From: a bacterium
GTDB lineage: Bacteria; Actinomycetota; Actinomycetes; Actinomycetales; Actinomycetaceae
NCBI GenBank assembly: GCA_030544165.1
Contig: JAUNRP010000108.1
Span: 1-6,957 of the forward strand
Direction of reading: 5' to 3'
Length of the DNA: 6,957 nucleotides
The translations under genes were made by a program, and so were the position numbers. Shown in pieces: positions 1-5,205 of the stretch (position 1 is its first letter; each line of letters starts with the position of its first letter). Below the pieces are notes generated by a model. The model was not told the origin of the DNA, did no database searches, and saw only the letters and a list, made by a program, of their open reading frames with translations.

Positions 1-42
1 GAGGGTGCGCCAGAAATCCGTGAGGGTGCGCCAGAATTTCCG
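1..42 (+). repeat. Two tandem copies of a 21-bp intergenic repeat
   Basis: Two head-to-tail 21-bp units (1-21 and 22-42) both begin GAGGGTGCGCCAGAA and differ only in the last few bases. The reverse complement carries the core CTGGCGCACCCTC. The same unit recurs in the opposite orientation at 2548-2594 and 3118-3152. The array lies in non-coding DNA downstream of the minus-strand DUF2254 gene and may continue beyond the left edge. There are no unique spacers between units, so it is not a CRISPR array. Its nature is unknown: the end of an insertion element or a dispersed intergenic repeat are both possible. Confidence 0.75.
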
Positions 43-77
43 CACACCCCTCCTCCACGCGGACCGGCACACGGCTG

Positions 78-172
78 ACCTGTCCAAAATCACACGCCAG
101 AATTTCCGAGGCCGCGGAATTGCAACGCCATTCCAACGAGGCACAACTTCTGGCGCTTGATTTTGGACAGGT
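78..172. repeat. Long imperfect inverted repeat, MITE-like or stem-loop
   Basis: A 25-bp left arm (78-102, starting ACCTGTCCAAAATCA) is the reverse complement of a 25-bp right arm (148-172, ending TGATTTTGGACAGGT) with two mismatches, around a 45-nt centre. The centre contains a smaller hairpin (GGAAT 116-120 with ATTCC 130-134). The left arm and its inner flank share the 14-mer CGCCAGAATTTCCG (95-108) with the neighbouring repeat array (29-42), and the right arm carries TTCTGGCGC, the reverse complement of the array core. The structure begins 8 nt past the DUF2254 stop codon, so it would be transcribed at the 3' end of that mRNA and could act as a stem-loop or terminator, although no U-tract follows. 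No target-site duplication was seen. A non-autonomous insertion element relic is the alternative. Confidence 0.7.
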
Positions 173-179
173 CCGGGGT

Positions 180-1532
180 CTACTGGGTGACTTCGCGGGC
201 CGGGAGGGTGCCGTGGTCCTTCGCGAGGCGGACCACGAGGTCCCGGGCATCCGTGATCGCCGTCTGGTACTCGGAGCGGGCCACCTCCGCGAGGTCGTCC
301 AGCATGGCGAGGAGGCGCGGCGGCATCGTGGGATCCTTCGCGCCGTAGTGGGCGAGTTCCATGGTGACCCGGTCCAGAACCAGCCCGAACGAGAGGGGGC
401 GGTGGATGACGCGAACCAGCCCGTCGCCGTCGGCAATGTAGGGCGAGATGGTGGGGCGGGTGGCGAGCAGGCGGAAGAGGGAGTGGATTTCGTCCACCGC
501 GTGGATGGCGGTGGTGGGGTCGTTGACGCCGCTCGAGAGGGCGCGGTCCGCGATGTCCAGGAGTTGGCGGAAGCCGAAGCCGATGTCCTGCATCATCGAG
601 CGATCGCGCTCGATCCCGATGCAGCGGCGGACGCGCTTGGCGAAGGCGTCATCGGGGGAGATCTCGCGCTGCTCCTTGGTGCCAGCCTCGTCCCGGAGCA
701 TGTCCTGCGAGACCTCGCCCCAGACCGTGGCGAGCAGTTGGCCGGCGGCAACGTGGGAGCCGAGGTCGCGTTCGAGTTCGATCACCACCTCGTGGTCGTG
801 GGCGAGTTCCACGAGGGTCGGGAAATCGATGTGGGCGATCCTGCCGTGCTGCGAGGCGGCGGTGACGCGGAAGCTCTTCTCGTCCGGGCGGGGTGACCAG
901 CCGGGGCCGAAGCCGCCGAGCTCACCCTCCTCGGCCTCGCCGAACTGCTGGCGGATGAGGCGGGCGGTGCGGGCCTCGATGTCCCGCAGCACGGTCCCCA
1001 CCTGGATGGACGTGACGATGTGGTGGATGAACGCGATGAACATCCCCACGGCCGCGAGCACCACGATCATGGCGAGCGCCACGGAGAGTTGGGGGACGAA
1101 GAAGTCGCCCTCGGCGTTCGAGCCCCGCACCGCGCGCAGCACGATCAGCGAGTACACAAACGAGGCCGCGAACACGCCGAGCGTGGCCTGGGTGATCCGG
1201 CTGGAGAGGAAACCGCTCATGAGGCGCGGCGTGTAGGAGGACGAGGCGAGCTGCAGCACCACCATCGTCACCGAGAACACGAGACCGGTCACGGAGATCA
1301 TCGCGGAGGCGATCGTGGAGAGGACCGAGCGGGCACCGTCCGGCCCGGATTCGAACACGAGGGGAAGCTTCTGGGCGAGCGCATCATCGATGACCGGCAT
1401 GATGGTCCCCACCACGGCGGCCAGCACCACGATCAGCAGGGGGAGCGTCCAGAAGGGGCTCCAGATGCGTTGCCAGGGGTTGGGCCTGTCCACTTTGGGG
1501 ATGTCGCCGCGGAATCGCGCTGGTTGGGCCAT
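180..1532 (-). CDS. DUF2254 family membrane protein
   Basis: This 450-residue protein fits the DUF2254 family of predicted integral membrane proteins, which has no established biochemical role. Visible features are a short basic N-terminus, four hydrophobic segments at about residues 25-47, 72-95, 112-133 and 148-172, and a soluble C-terminal half. Family-type motifs are QLASSSYTPR (94-103), following the second membrane segment, and the stretch 316-342, which starts DIGFGFRQLLDIADRAL and ends with GVNDPTTA. There is no signal peptide; the first membrane helix probably anchors the protein in the inner membrane. The ATG at 1532 is chosen because a TACGAT hexamer ends 6 nt before it, as in leaderless genes, because the protein from there has normal length, and because the upstream extension of the open frame is proline-rich and non-homologous. 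It diverges from the TSUP gene. The family call is strong; the function is unknown. Confidence 0.88.
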   Translation of the reverse strand: MAQPARFRGDIPKVDRPNPWQRIWSPFWTLPLLIVVLAAVVGTIMPVIDDALAQKLPLVFESGPDGARSVLSTIASAMISVTGLVFSVTMVVLQLASSSYTPRLMSGFLSSRITQATLGVFAASFVYSLIVLRAVRGSNAEGDFFVPQLSVALAMIVVLAAVGMFIAFIHHIVTSIQVGTVLRDIEARTARLIRQQFGEAEEGELGGFGPGWSPRPDEKSFRVTAASQHGRIAHIDFPTLVELAHDHEVVIELERDLGSHVAAGQLLATVWGEVSQDMLRDEAGTKEQREISPDDAFAKRVRRCIGIERDRSMMQDIGFGFRQLLDIADRALSSGVNDPTTAIHAVDEIHSLFRLLATRPTISPYIADGDGLVRVIHRPLSFGLVLDRVTMELAHYGAKDPTMPPRLLAMLDDLAEVARSEYQTAITDARDLVVRLAKDHGTLPAREVTQ

Positions 1533-1538
1533 GTACCG

Positions 1539-1544
1539 ATCGTA
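1539..1544 (-). promoter_or_regulatory. Putative leaderless -10 element of the DUF2254 gene
   Basis: On the minus strand the hexamer TACGAT (TAnnnT) ends 6 nt before the ATG at 1532, the spacing at which transcription starts at or next to the start codon. No Shine-Dalgarno sequence is seen in front of this ATG, which agrees with leaderless translation. No clear -35 box is visible. The assignment is based on position and consensus only. Confidence 0.5.
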
Positions 1545-1600
1545 GACGGATGGGTGGTGGGGTTTGGGGCGGCCGGGGGCTGGTGGGGGCGGCTGCAGGG

Positions 1601-1648
1601 GGCGGCGGCGATGGACGCTGCCCCAGCAGGAGGCGGCGGCGATGGACG
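1601..1648 (+). repeat. 17-bp direct repeat in the divergent intergenic region
   Basis: The 17-mer GGCGGCGGCGATGGACG occurs at 1601-1617 and again at 1632-1648, a period of 31 bp, within the 157-nt region between the divergent DUF2254 and TSUP genes. The 14 bases between the copies contain a small CTG/CAG dyad. It could be a duplicated regulator site or a slippage product in a GGC-rich stretch; nothing here decides between them. Confidence 0.6.
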
Positions 1649-1676
1649 TGGCACCGGCTCGCACGCGCGGCGCGCG

Positions 1677-1682
1677 TAGGGT
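1677..1682 (+). promoter_or_regulatory. Putative leaderless -10 element of the TSUP gene
   Basis: The hexamer TAGGGT (TAnnnT) ends 7 nt before the GTG at 1690, again the geometry of a leaderless transcript. There is no Shine-Dalgarno sequence at a suitable distance before this GTG. It supports 1690 over the in-frame upstream ATG at 1642. No clear -35 sequence is present. Confidence 0.5.
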
Positions 1683-1689
1683 GGCCTCC

Positions 1690-2433
1690 GTGGACAACAC
1701 CCTCTTCTGGATCATTGCCGGCGTGGCCGTGCTGATCGGGGTGATCCTCCAACGCCTCTCCGGGATGGGGACCGGGCTGGTGGTGGCGCCCACCCTGGCC
1801 GCGCTGTTCGGCGGCGCAATTGGCGTGCTGATGAGCAACATGACTGCCATCGTCTCCTCGGCGCTCATCCTGTATGCCATCCGGGGGCGTGTGGCCTGGC
1901 GCCGCGGCGCCGTGATCGTGGCCTGGGCGATCCCCGGGGCGGTGCTGGGGGCTGTGCTCGTTCAAGTGGTGCCCACCGCCTGGCTGACCATCTTCGTGGG
2001 CGTGGTGGTGCTGATCGCCCTGGCCCTCACGTTCGCCCGACCCCACGTGCGCGAGATCCACTCGCCCCTGCTCACCGCCGCGGCAGGAGCCACTGGCGGA
2101 TTCTTCAACACCGCCTCGGGCCAGGCCGCTCCCGCGCTCCTCATGTACGCGCGCTTCACGCGGTGGGAGCAACGGGAGTTCGCCGCAACCCTCCAACTCA
2201 TCTTCCTCGGAATGAACATCCTCTCGGTGGGCTTCAAGAGCATCGGGATGACGGTCGCGAGCCTCCCCCCGGTGTGGGTCATCCCAGCGGTGGTGGTGCT
2301 GGTGGTGGTCGGAGTGGCGATCGGCAGCCGCCTCGAGCGCCGCGTCTCTCCGGCCGCGGCGCGGCGCCTCGCCGTGGGGCTCGCCGTTCTGGGCGCCGGG
2401 CTGGCGATCGTCCGTGGCGTCCTCGCCCTCTGA
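1690..2433 (+). CDS. TSUP (TauE/SafE) family membrane transporter
   Basis: This 247-residue, very hydrophobic protein matches the sulfite exporter TauE/SafE (TSUP, formerly DUF81) family of inner-membrane carriers, which move sulfite, sulfonates or other organic anions. It shows the two-repeat layout of the family: a glycine-rich GMGTGLVVAP at residues 25-34 in the first half and GATGGFFNTASGQAAPAL at 133-150 in the second. Hydrophobic segments lie at about 6-20, 28-45, 50-64, 74-93, 98-115, 126-150, 168-183, 195-213 and 226-245, the usual number for this family. The GTG start is chosen for the upstream TAGGGT hexamer and because the membrane domain begins at once. Upstream in-frame residues are low-complexity Gly/Arg. 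The transported substrate is not predictable. Sulfur or C2-acid transport is possible, but no sulfur-metabolism gene is nearby. Confidence 0.87.
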   Translation: MDNTLFWIIAGVAVLIGVILQRLSGMGTGLVVAPTLAALFGGAIGVLMSNMTAIVSSALILYAIRGRVAWRRGAVIVAWAIPGAVLGAVLVQVVPTAWLTIFVGVVVLIALALTFARPHVREIHSPLLTAAAGATGGFFNTASGQAAPALLMYARFTRWEQREFAATLQLIFLGMNILSVGFKSIGMTVASLPPVWVIPAVVVLVVVGVAIGSRLERRVSPAAARRLAVGLAVLGAGLAIVRGVLAL

Positions 2434-2547
2434 GTATCAGTACTTGCCGGGGATTTCGACGACGACCAACTCGCCCTGGCACCTCCCCTCACCTCCCGCT
2501 GTGGTCGGCAGCGTTCGACGCGCGCGCCGCGCGGTGATGCACTCGGA

Positions 2548-2594
2548 TCTGGCGCACCCTCACGAAAATCTGACGCACCCTCACGGAATTCTGG
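2548..2594 (-). repeat. Two and a quarter copies of the 21-bp repeat, inverted relative to 1-42
   Basis: Units at 2548-2568 and 2569-2589 start TCTGGCGCACCCTCACG and TCTGACGCACCCTCACG, and a partial unit TCTGG follows (2590-2594). Period is exactly 21 bp. Orientation is opposite to the array at 1-42, so the two arrays flank the DUF2254/TSUP gene pair as an inverted pair. The array sits between the convergent 3' ends of the TSUP gene and the minus-strand small gene and ends 4 nt before the stop codon of the latter. Confidence 0.75.
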
Positions 2595-2598
2595 AGAG

Positions 2599-3072
2599 TC
2601 AGGTGACCGGGATCAACCGCTCCTTGTGCGTGGTGCCGAACCACCGCTCCGTCTCGAAGTGGAACTCCAGGTGGTACCGGATGTCTCCGCGCAACCCCAT
2701 CTTCCCGAAGAACCCCCGGATTCCCCCGTCGCGGAAACGAACCTCCGGGTCGTTGCGGCGGTAATCGTAGATGAGTGTGGTCTCGAACTCGTCCGACTGG
2801 CCTGCCGTGAGCGCCAGCCCGACGAACTGCTTCTCACCGAGCACTCGCCGGTTCACGTTTTTCCGTGACCGGCCCTTCGAGTCCCGCGAGGTGGAGTGGT
2901 GCTCGCGGACCAGCCGGACCCGGACGCTCGGGAAGGACACGTCCCGCAGGGCGGTCACCCGCGCGCGCACCAGCAACTCGCCGTCCCACCGGTTGAATGC
3001 GCCCCCCGGCGGATCGAGCACCTCCACCCGGACGTCTTTGGAGAACTGATTGCCGAGCGCCTTGAAGATCAT
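2599..3072 (-). CDS. Hypothetical protein, 157 residues, predicted beta-rich
   Basis: I do not recognise this protein with certainty. It is 157 residues, soluble, lacks cysteine and has no signal peptide or membrane segment. Alternating hydrophobic patterns (for example GELLVRARVTAL at 31-42, SVRVRLVREH at 49-58, FETTLIYDY at 96-104, IRYHLEFHFE at 131-140) suggest beta-strands, interrupted by a very basic stretch at about 58-76 with many Arg/Lys/Ser. The opening, MIFKALGNQFSKDVRVEV, and the strand order loosely recall SpoOM/arrestin-like beta-sandwich proteins; this is a weak guess. The start is supported by GGGAGGGG on the minus strand at 3087-3080, 7 nt from the ATG. The whole frame has G/C-rich third positions like its neighbours, so it is likely a real gene. 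It stands alone, with repeats on both sides, convergent to the TSUP gene and divergent from the sugar operon. Confidence 0.7.
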   Translation of the reverse strand: MIFKALGNQFSKDVRVEVLDPPGGAFNRWDGELLVRARVTALRDVSFPSVRVRLVREHHSTSRDSKGRSRKNVNRRVLGEKQFVGLALTAGQSDEFETTLIYDYRRNDPEVRFRDGGIRGFFGKMGLRGDIRYHLEFHFETERWFGTTHKERLIPVT

Positions 3073-3102
3073 TGCGCCACCCCTCCCTCGATTGCTCTTC
3101 TC

Positions 3103-3108
3103 ATGGTA
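3103..3108 (-). promoter_or_regulatory. Possible -10 box of the 2599-3072 gene
   Basis: TACCAT (TAnnnT) on the minus strand lies 30 nt before the ATG at 3072, which would give a short leader of about 24 nt that contains the Shine-Dalgarno sequence at 3087-3080. No convincing -35 hexamer is found. This is consensus matching only. Confidence 0.25.
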
Positions 3109-3117
3109 GATAACCAG

Positions 3118-3152
3118 CACCCGCGAGAAAATCTGACGCACCCTCACGAACA
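3118..3152 (-). repeat. One full and one degenerate copy of the 21-bp repeat
   Basis: A full unit at 3132-3152 begins TCTGACGCACCCTCACGAA; the preceding CACCCGCGAGAAAA (3118-3131) is a decayed end of another unit (compare CACCCTCACGAAAA at 2555-2568). Same orientation as the 2548-2594 array, so these two flank the small minus-strand gene as direct repeats. It lies in the divergent region upstream of the sugar operon. Confidence 0.65.
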
Positions 3153-3172
3153 GATGAAGCGGGGGCGGCACC

Positions 3173-3191
3173 GGCAACCTTGTTGGCAACC
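3173..3191 (+). promoter_or_regulatory. Candidate operator with GGCAACC half-sites
   Basis: GGCAACC occurs twice (3173-3179 and 3185-3191, 12 bp apart), with GTTG between them, so that CAAC-CTT-GTTG and GTTG-G-CAAC dyads overlap. The cluster lies about 25 bp upstream of the proposed -10 box and 60 bp upstream of the first operon gene, a usual place for a sugar-responsive regulator to bind. No regulator gene is in the window, and dyads this short arise by chance. Confidence 0.25.
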
Positions 3192-3215
3192 CGGGCGGCC
3201 CGCCATCTCCCCACC

Positions 3216-3221
3216 TAGGCT
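3216..3221 (+). promoter_or_regulatory. Possible -10 box of the sugar-isomerase/dehydrogenase operon
   Basis: TAGGCT (TAnnnT) lies 28 nt before the ATG at 3250. A transcript starting about 7 nt downstream would have a leader of roughly 20 nt that includes the purine-rich GAGGGAGAGGG Shine-Dalgarno region (3232-3242). No -35 hexamer is found at normal spacing, so if this is real the promoter may depend on an activator. Confidence 0.3.
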
Positions 3222-3249
3222 GAATCCACTCGAGGGAGAGGGATCGATC

Positions 3250-4080
3250 ATGTGGACATTGACCGGGTTCGCCGATGAGGTGAGCCACGATTTCGCGGAG
3301 CAGCTCGCGCTCATGCAGAAGCTCGGCCTCACACACATCGAGATGCGCAGCGCGTGGGCCACCAAGGTCCTGGACCTGAGCCCCGTGCAGCGCAAGGAGG
3401 CCAAGCAGATGCTGGATGACGCGGGCATCGCGCTCTCCGCCGTTGGCTCGGACCTCGGCAAGATCCAGATCACGGACCCGTTCCCCCAGCACCTGGACCG
3501 CGCCAAGCACGGCATGGACGTGGCCCACGAGTTCGGCACACTCAACATGCGCACCTTCTCCTTCTTCATGCCGGAGGACTCCACCGACTACTCCGCGCAC
3601 CGCACCGAGGTCATGGACCGCCTCGGCCAGATGGTGGAGGTGGCCAGGGACGCTGGCGTGCTCTTCCTCCACGAGAACGAGAAGGACATCTACGGGGACA
3701 CCCCCGAGCGCTGCGTGGACCTCATCCAGACCCTCGGGGATGAGAACCTCGCCCTCACGTTCGATCCCGCCAACTACGTCCAGTGCGGCGTCAAGCCCGC
3801 GGACGAGGCCCTCCCGAAGGTGCTCGAGTGGACCCGCTACGTCCACATCAAGGACGCCCGCTCCTCTGACTCCCAGGTGGTCCCCGCCGGCGAGGGCGAC
3901 GGCCAGGTCCCCGAGGTCCTCGCCGCGCTCCGCGACTCCGGCTACGACGGCTTCCTCTCGATCGAACCCCACCTCGGTGACTTCGACGCGTTCGGCGGCC
4001 TCTGCGGCCCGGACCTGTGGACGGACGCCCACACGGCCCTCACCGGGATCCTCCGAGACCTGGGGATCGAGTACCGCTGA
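3250..4080 (+). CDS. Sugar phosphate isomerase/epimerase (xylose isomerase-like TIM barrel)
   Basis: This 276-residue cytosolic protein belongs to the AP-endonuclease-2/xylose-isomerase-like TIM-barrel superfamily, whose members isomerise, epimerise or eliminate sugars and keto-sugars using one divalent metal. By eye, the four metal ligands of the D-tagatose 3-epimerase type can be placed in order and spacing: Glu142 (LHENEK), Asp172 (TFDPAN), His199 (YVHIKDA) and Glu239 (SIEPHL). Early strands carry GFADE (6-10) and HIEMR (29-33). Length is normal. The ATG is preceded by a GAGGGAGAGGG Shine-Dalgarno region about 8 nt away; upstream frame extension crosses the 21-bp repeat and is not coding. 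Its stop TGA shares its A with the ATG of the following dehydrogenase (TGATG), implying translational coupling. It probably acts on the keto product or substrate of that dehydrogenase. The true substrate is unknown, and many superfamily members do not act on phosphorylated sugars. Confidence 0.88.
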   Translation: MWTLTGFADEVSHDFAEQLALMQKLGLTHIEMRSAWATKVLDLSPVQRKEAKQMLDDAGIALSAVGSDLGKIQITDPFPQHLDRAKHGMDVAHEFGTLNMRTFSFFMPEDSTDYSAHRTEVMDRLGQMVEVARDAGVLFLHENEKDIYGDTPERCVDLIQTLGDENLALTFDPANYVQCGVKPADEALPKVLEWTRYVHIKDARSSDSQVVPAGEGDGQVPEVLAALRDSGYDGFLSIEPHLGDFDAFGGLCGPDLWTDAHTALTGILRDLGIEYR

Positions 4081-5177
4081 TGCCGTCCGACGACGACGCC
4101 CCCCGTGGCACGTCCGCTCACGTTGGTCCTGACTCGGGTGAGTGGGACGCGACGGGAGACGGTGCACCCATGGTGAGGGCCGCCGTCGTCGGATGTGGGG
4201 ACGTGGCAACCATCCACTATGAGGGGATCGACGCGATCGAGGGGGCCGAGCTGGTAGCCGTTTGTGACACGGACGAGGCCGCGCTCGATGCGGCCACGCG
4301 CATGACGGGGACCCGGGGGTATACGGATCTGGGTGAGATGTTGCGGGAGGTGAGGCCCGACGTCGTGCACATCACGACCCCGCACAACCAGCACGCGGAC
4401 CCCACGATCCAGGCGCTCGAGGCGGGCGTGCACGTGATCCAGGAGAAGCCGCTCGCGCACACGCTGGCAGAGGGTGAACGGATCGTGGCAGCGGCGGAGG
4501 CGGCGCACGCGCGGGGCACCAAGATCGGGATCTGCTTCCAGAACCGGTACAACGTCTCCTCCCAGAAGGCGCGCGAGCTGCTGGACGCGGGCGCGATCGG
4601 TGAAGTGACGGGGGCGTGGGCCTCGGTGGAGTGGACGCGCACGGAGGGCTACTACCGGGCCAAGCCGTGGCGCGGGACGTGGGAGGGATCGGGCGGCGGG
4701 CTGCTCATCAACCAGGCGATCCACACGCTGGACCTCGTGCAGTGGCTGCTGGGGGACGTGGTGGAGGTGCAGGGCCACGCGAGCACGCGTCGGTACGGCT
4801 CCGTGATCGAGGTGGAGGACACCGCGGAGGCGGTCTTCACGCACGAGGGCGGCGTGGCCACCACCTTCTACGCGACCCTGACGGCGCCCTCAACCCATCC
4901 GGTGGAGATCGAGATCGTGGGGACGGAGGGGCGGCTGTACGTGCGTAACGGCGTGAAGCTGACGCGCGTGGACGGCACCAGGGAGAAGTGGAAGGAACGG
5001 AAGGCGGCATCGGCCGGGCGCGCGTACTGGGGCGTCTCGCACGAGCTGTTCATCCGTGACTTCTATGCGCGGCTGGGGGATCCGGAGCCGTTCTGGATCG
5101 GGCCGGGCGAGGCGATGAAGTCGATGCGGATGCTGAAGGCGGTCTATGACCAGAGCTTCGGCGCGAACCACACGTAA
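4080..5177 (+). CDS. Gfo/Idh/MocA family NAD(P)-dependent oxidoreductase (first)
   Basis: The protein has an N-terminal Rossmann domain and a C-terminal alpha/beta domain typical of glucose-fructose/inositol dehydrogenases, which oxidise a sugar or polyol hydroxyl with NAD(P). Counting from the start used here (365 residues), the dinucleotide-binding strand is VRAAVVGCGDV (residues 32-42), the acidic end of the second strand is AVCDTD (about 60-65), the conserved EKP is at 122-124, and the catalytic-region motif NQAIHTLDL is at 211-219. The ATG at 4080 overlaps the upstream stop (TGATG). However, the first 30 residues are Asp/Gly-rich, lie before the fold and use more A/T third positions. An in-frame ATG at 4170, with GGGAGA (4154-4159) 10 nt upstream, gives a 335-residue protein starting exactly at the fold, so it may be the true start. 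It probably works with the TIM-barrel enzymes at both ends of the operon on a keto-sugar route. Confidence 0.88.
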   Translation: MPSDDDAPRGTSAHVGPDSGEWDATGDGAPMVRAAVVGCGDVATIHYEGIDAIEGAELVAVCDTDEAALDAATRMTGTRGYTDLGEMLREVRPDVVHITTPHNQHADPTIQALEAGVHVIQEKPLAHTLAEGERIVAAAEAAHARGTKIGICFQNRYNVSSQKARELLDAGAIGEVTGAWASVEWTRTEGYYRAKPWRGTWEGSGGGLLINQAIHTLDLVQWLLGDVVEVQGHASTRRYGSVIEVEDTAEAVFTHEGGVATTFYATLTAPSTHPVEIEIVGTEGRLYVRNGVKLTRVDGTREKWKERKAASAGRAYWGVSHELFIRDFYARLGDPEPFWIGPGEAMKSMRMLKAVYDQSFGANHT

Positions 5178-5205
5178 GTACCTAGGGATAGAGGAGAAAG
5201 AGGAC

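Noticed and set aside
1..42. CRISPR array
   Set aside because: Units are directly contiguous with no unique spacers, there are only two of them, and no cas gene is present.
120..1236. Long plus-strand open frames opposite the DUF2254 gene (120-896, 448-1236, 1020-1679)
   Set aside because: Products are rich in Arg/Gly/Ser/His without recognisable domains and mirror the real gene; such open frames are usual opposite high-GC coding DNA.
2434..2547. Rho-independent terminator between the TSUP gene and the convergent small gene
   Set aside because: The only strong self-complementary stretch, in the CG-rich run near 2519-2533, is short and has no T-tract on either strand.
3071..3090. GCGCCACCCCTCCCTCG as a further copy of the 21-bp repeat
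   Set aside because: It matches the core only partly, and is better explained as the minus-strand Shine-Dalgarno region of the 2599-3072 gene.
2896..3249. Upstream extension of the first TIM-barrel gene's frame to 2896
   Set aside because: It overlaps the oppositely oriented 2599-3072 gene and the 21-bp repeat, and the conserved fold starts at the ATG at 3250 with its own Shine-Dalgarno sequence.
3073..4209. Minus-strand open frame continuing upstream of the small gene to 4209
   Set aside because: It is antisense to the TIM-barrel gene, His/Arg/Val-rich and without domains; the ATG at 3072 with GGGAGGGG upstream is the credible start.
3214..5186. Two CCTAGG palindromes (3214-3219 and 5181-5186), each shortly before a gene start
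   Set aside because: CTAG is uncommon in bacteria, but two 6-bp sites are too few to show a functional pattern and the flanks do not match.
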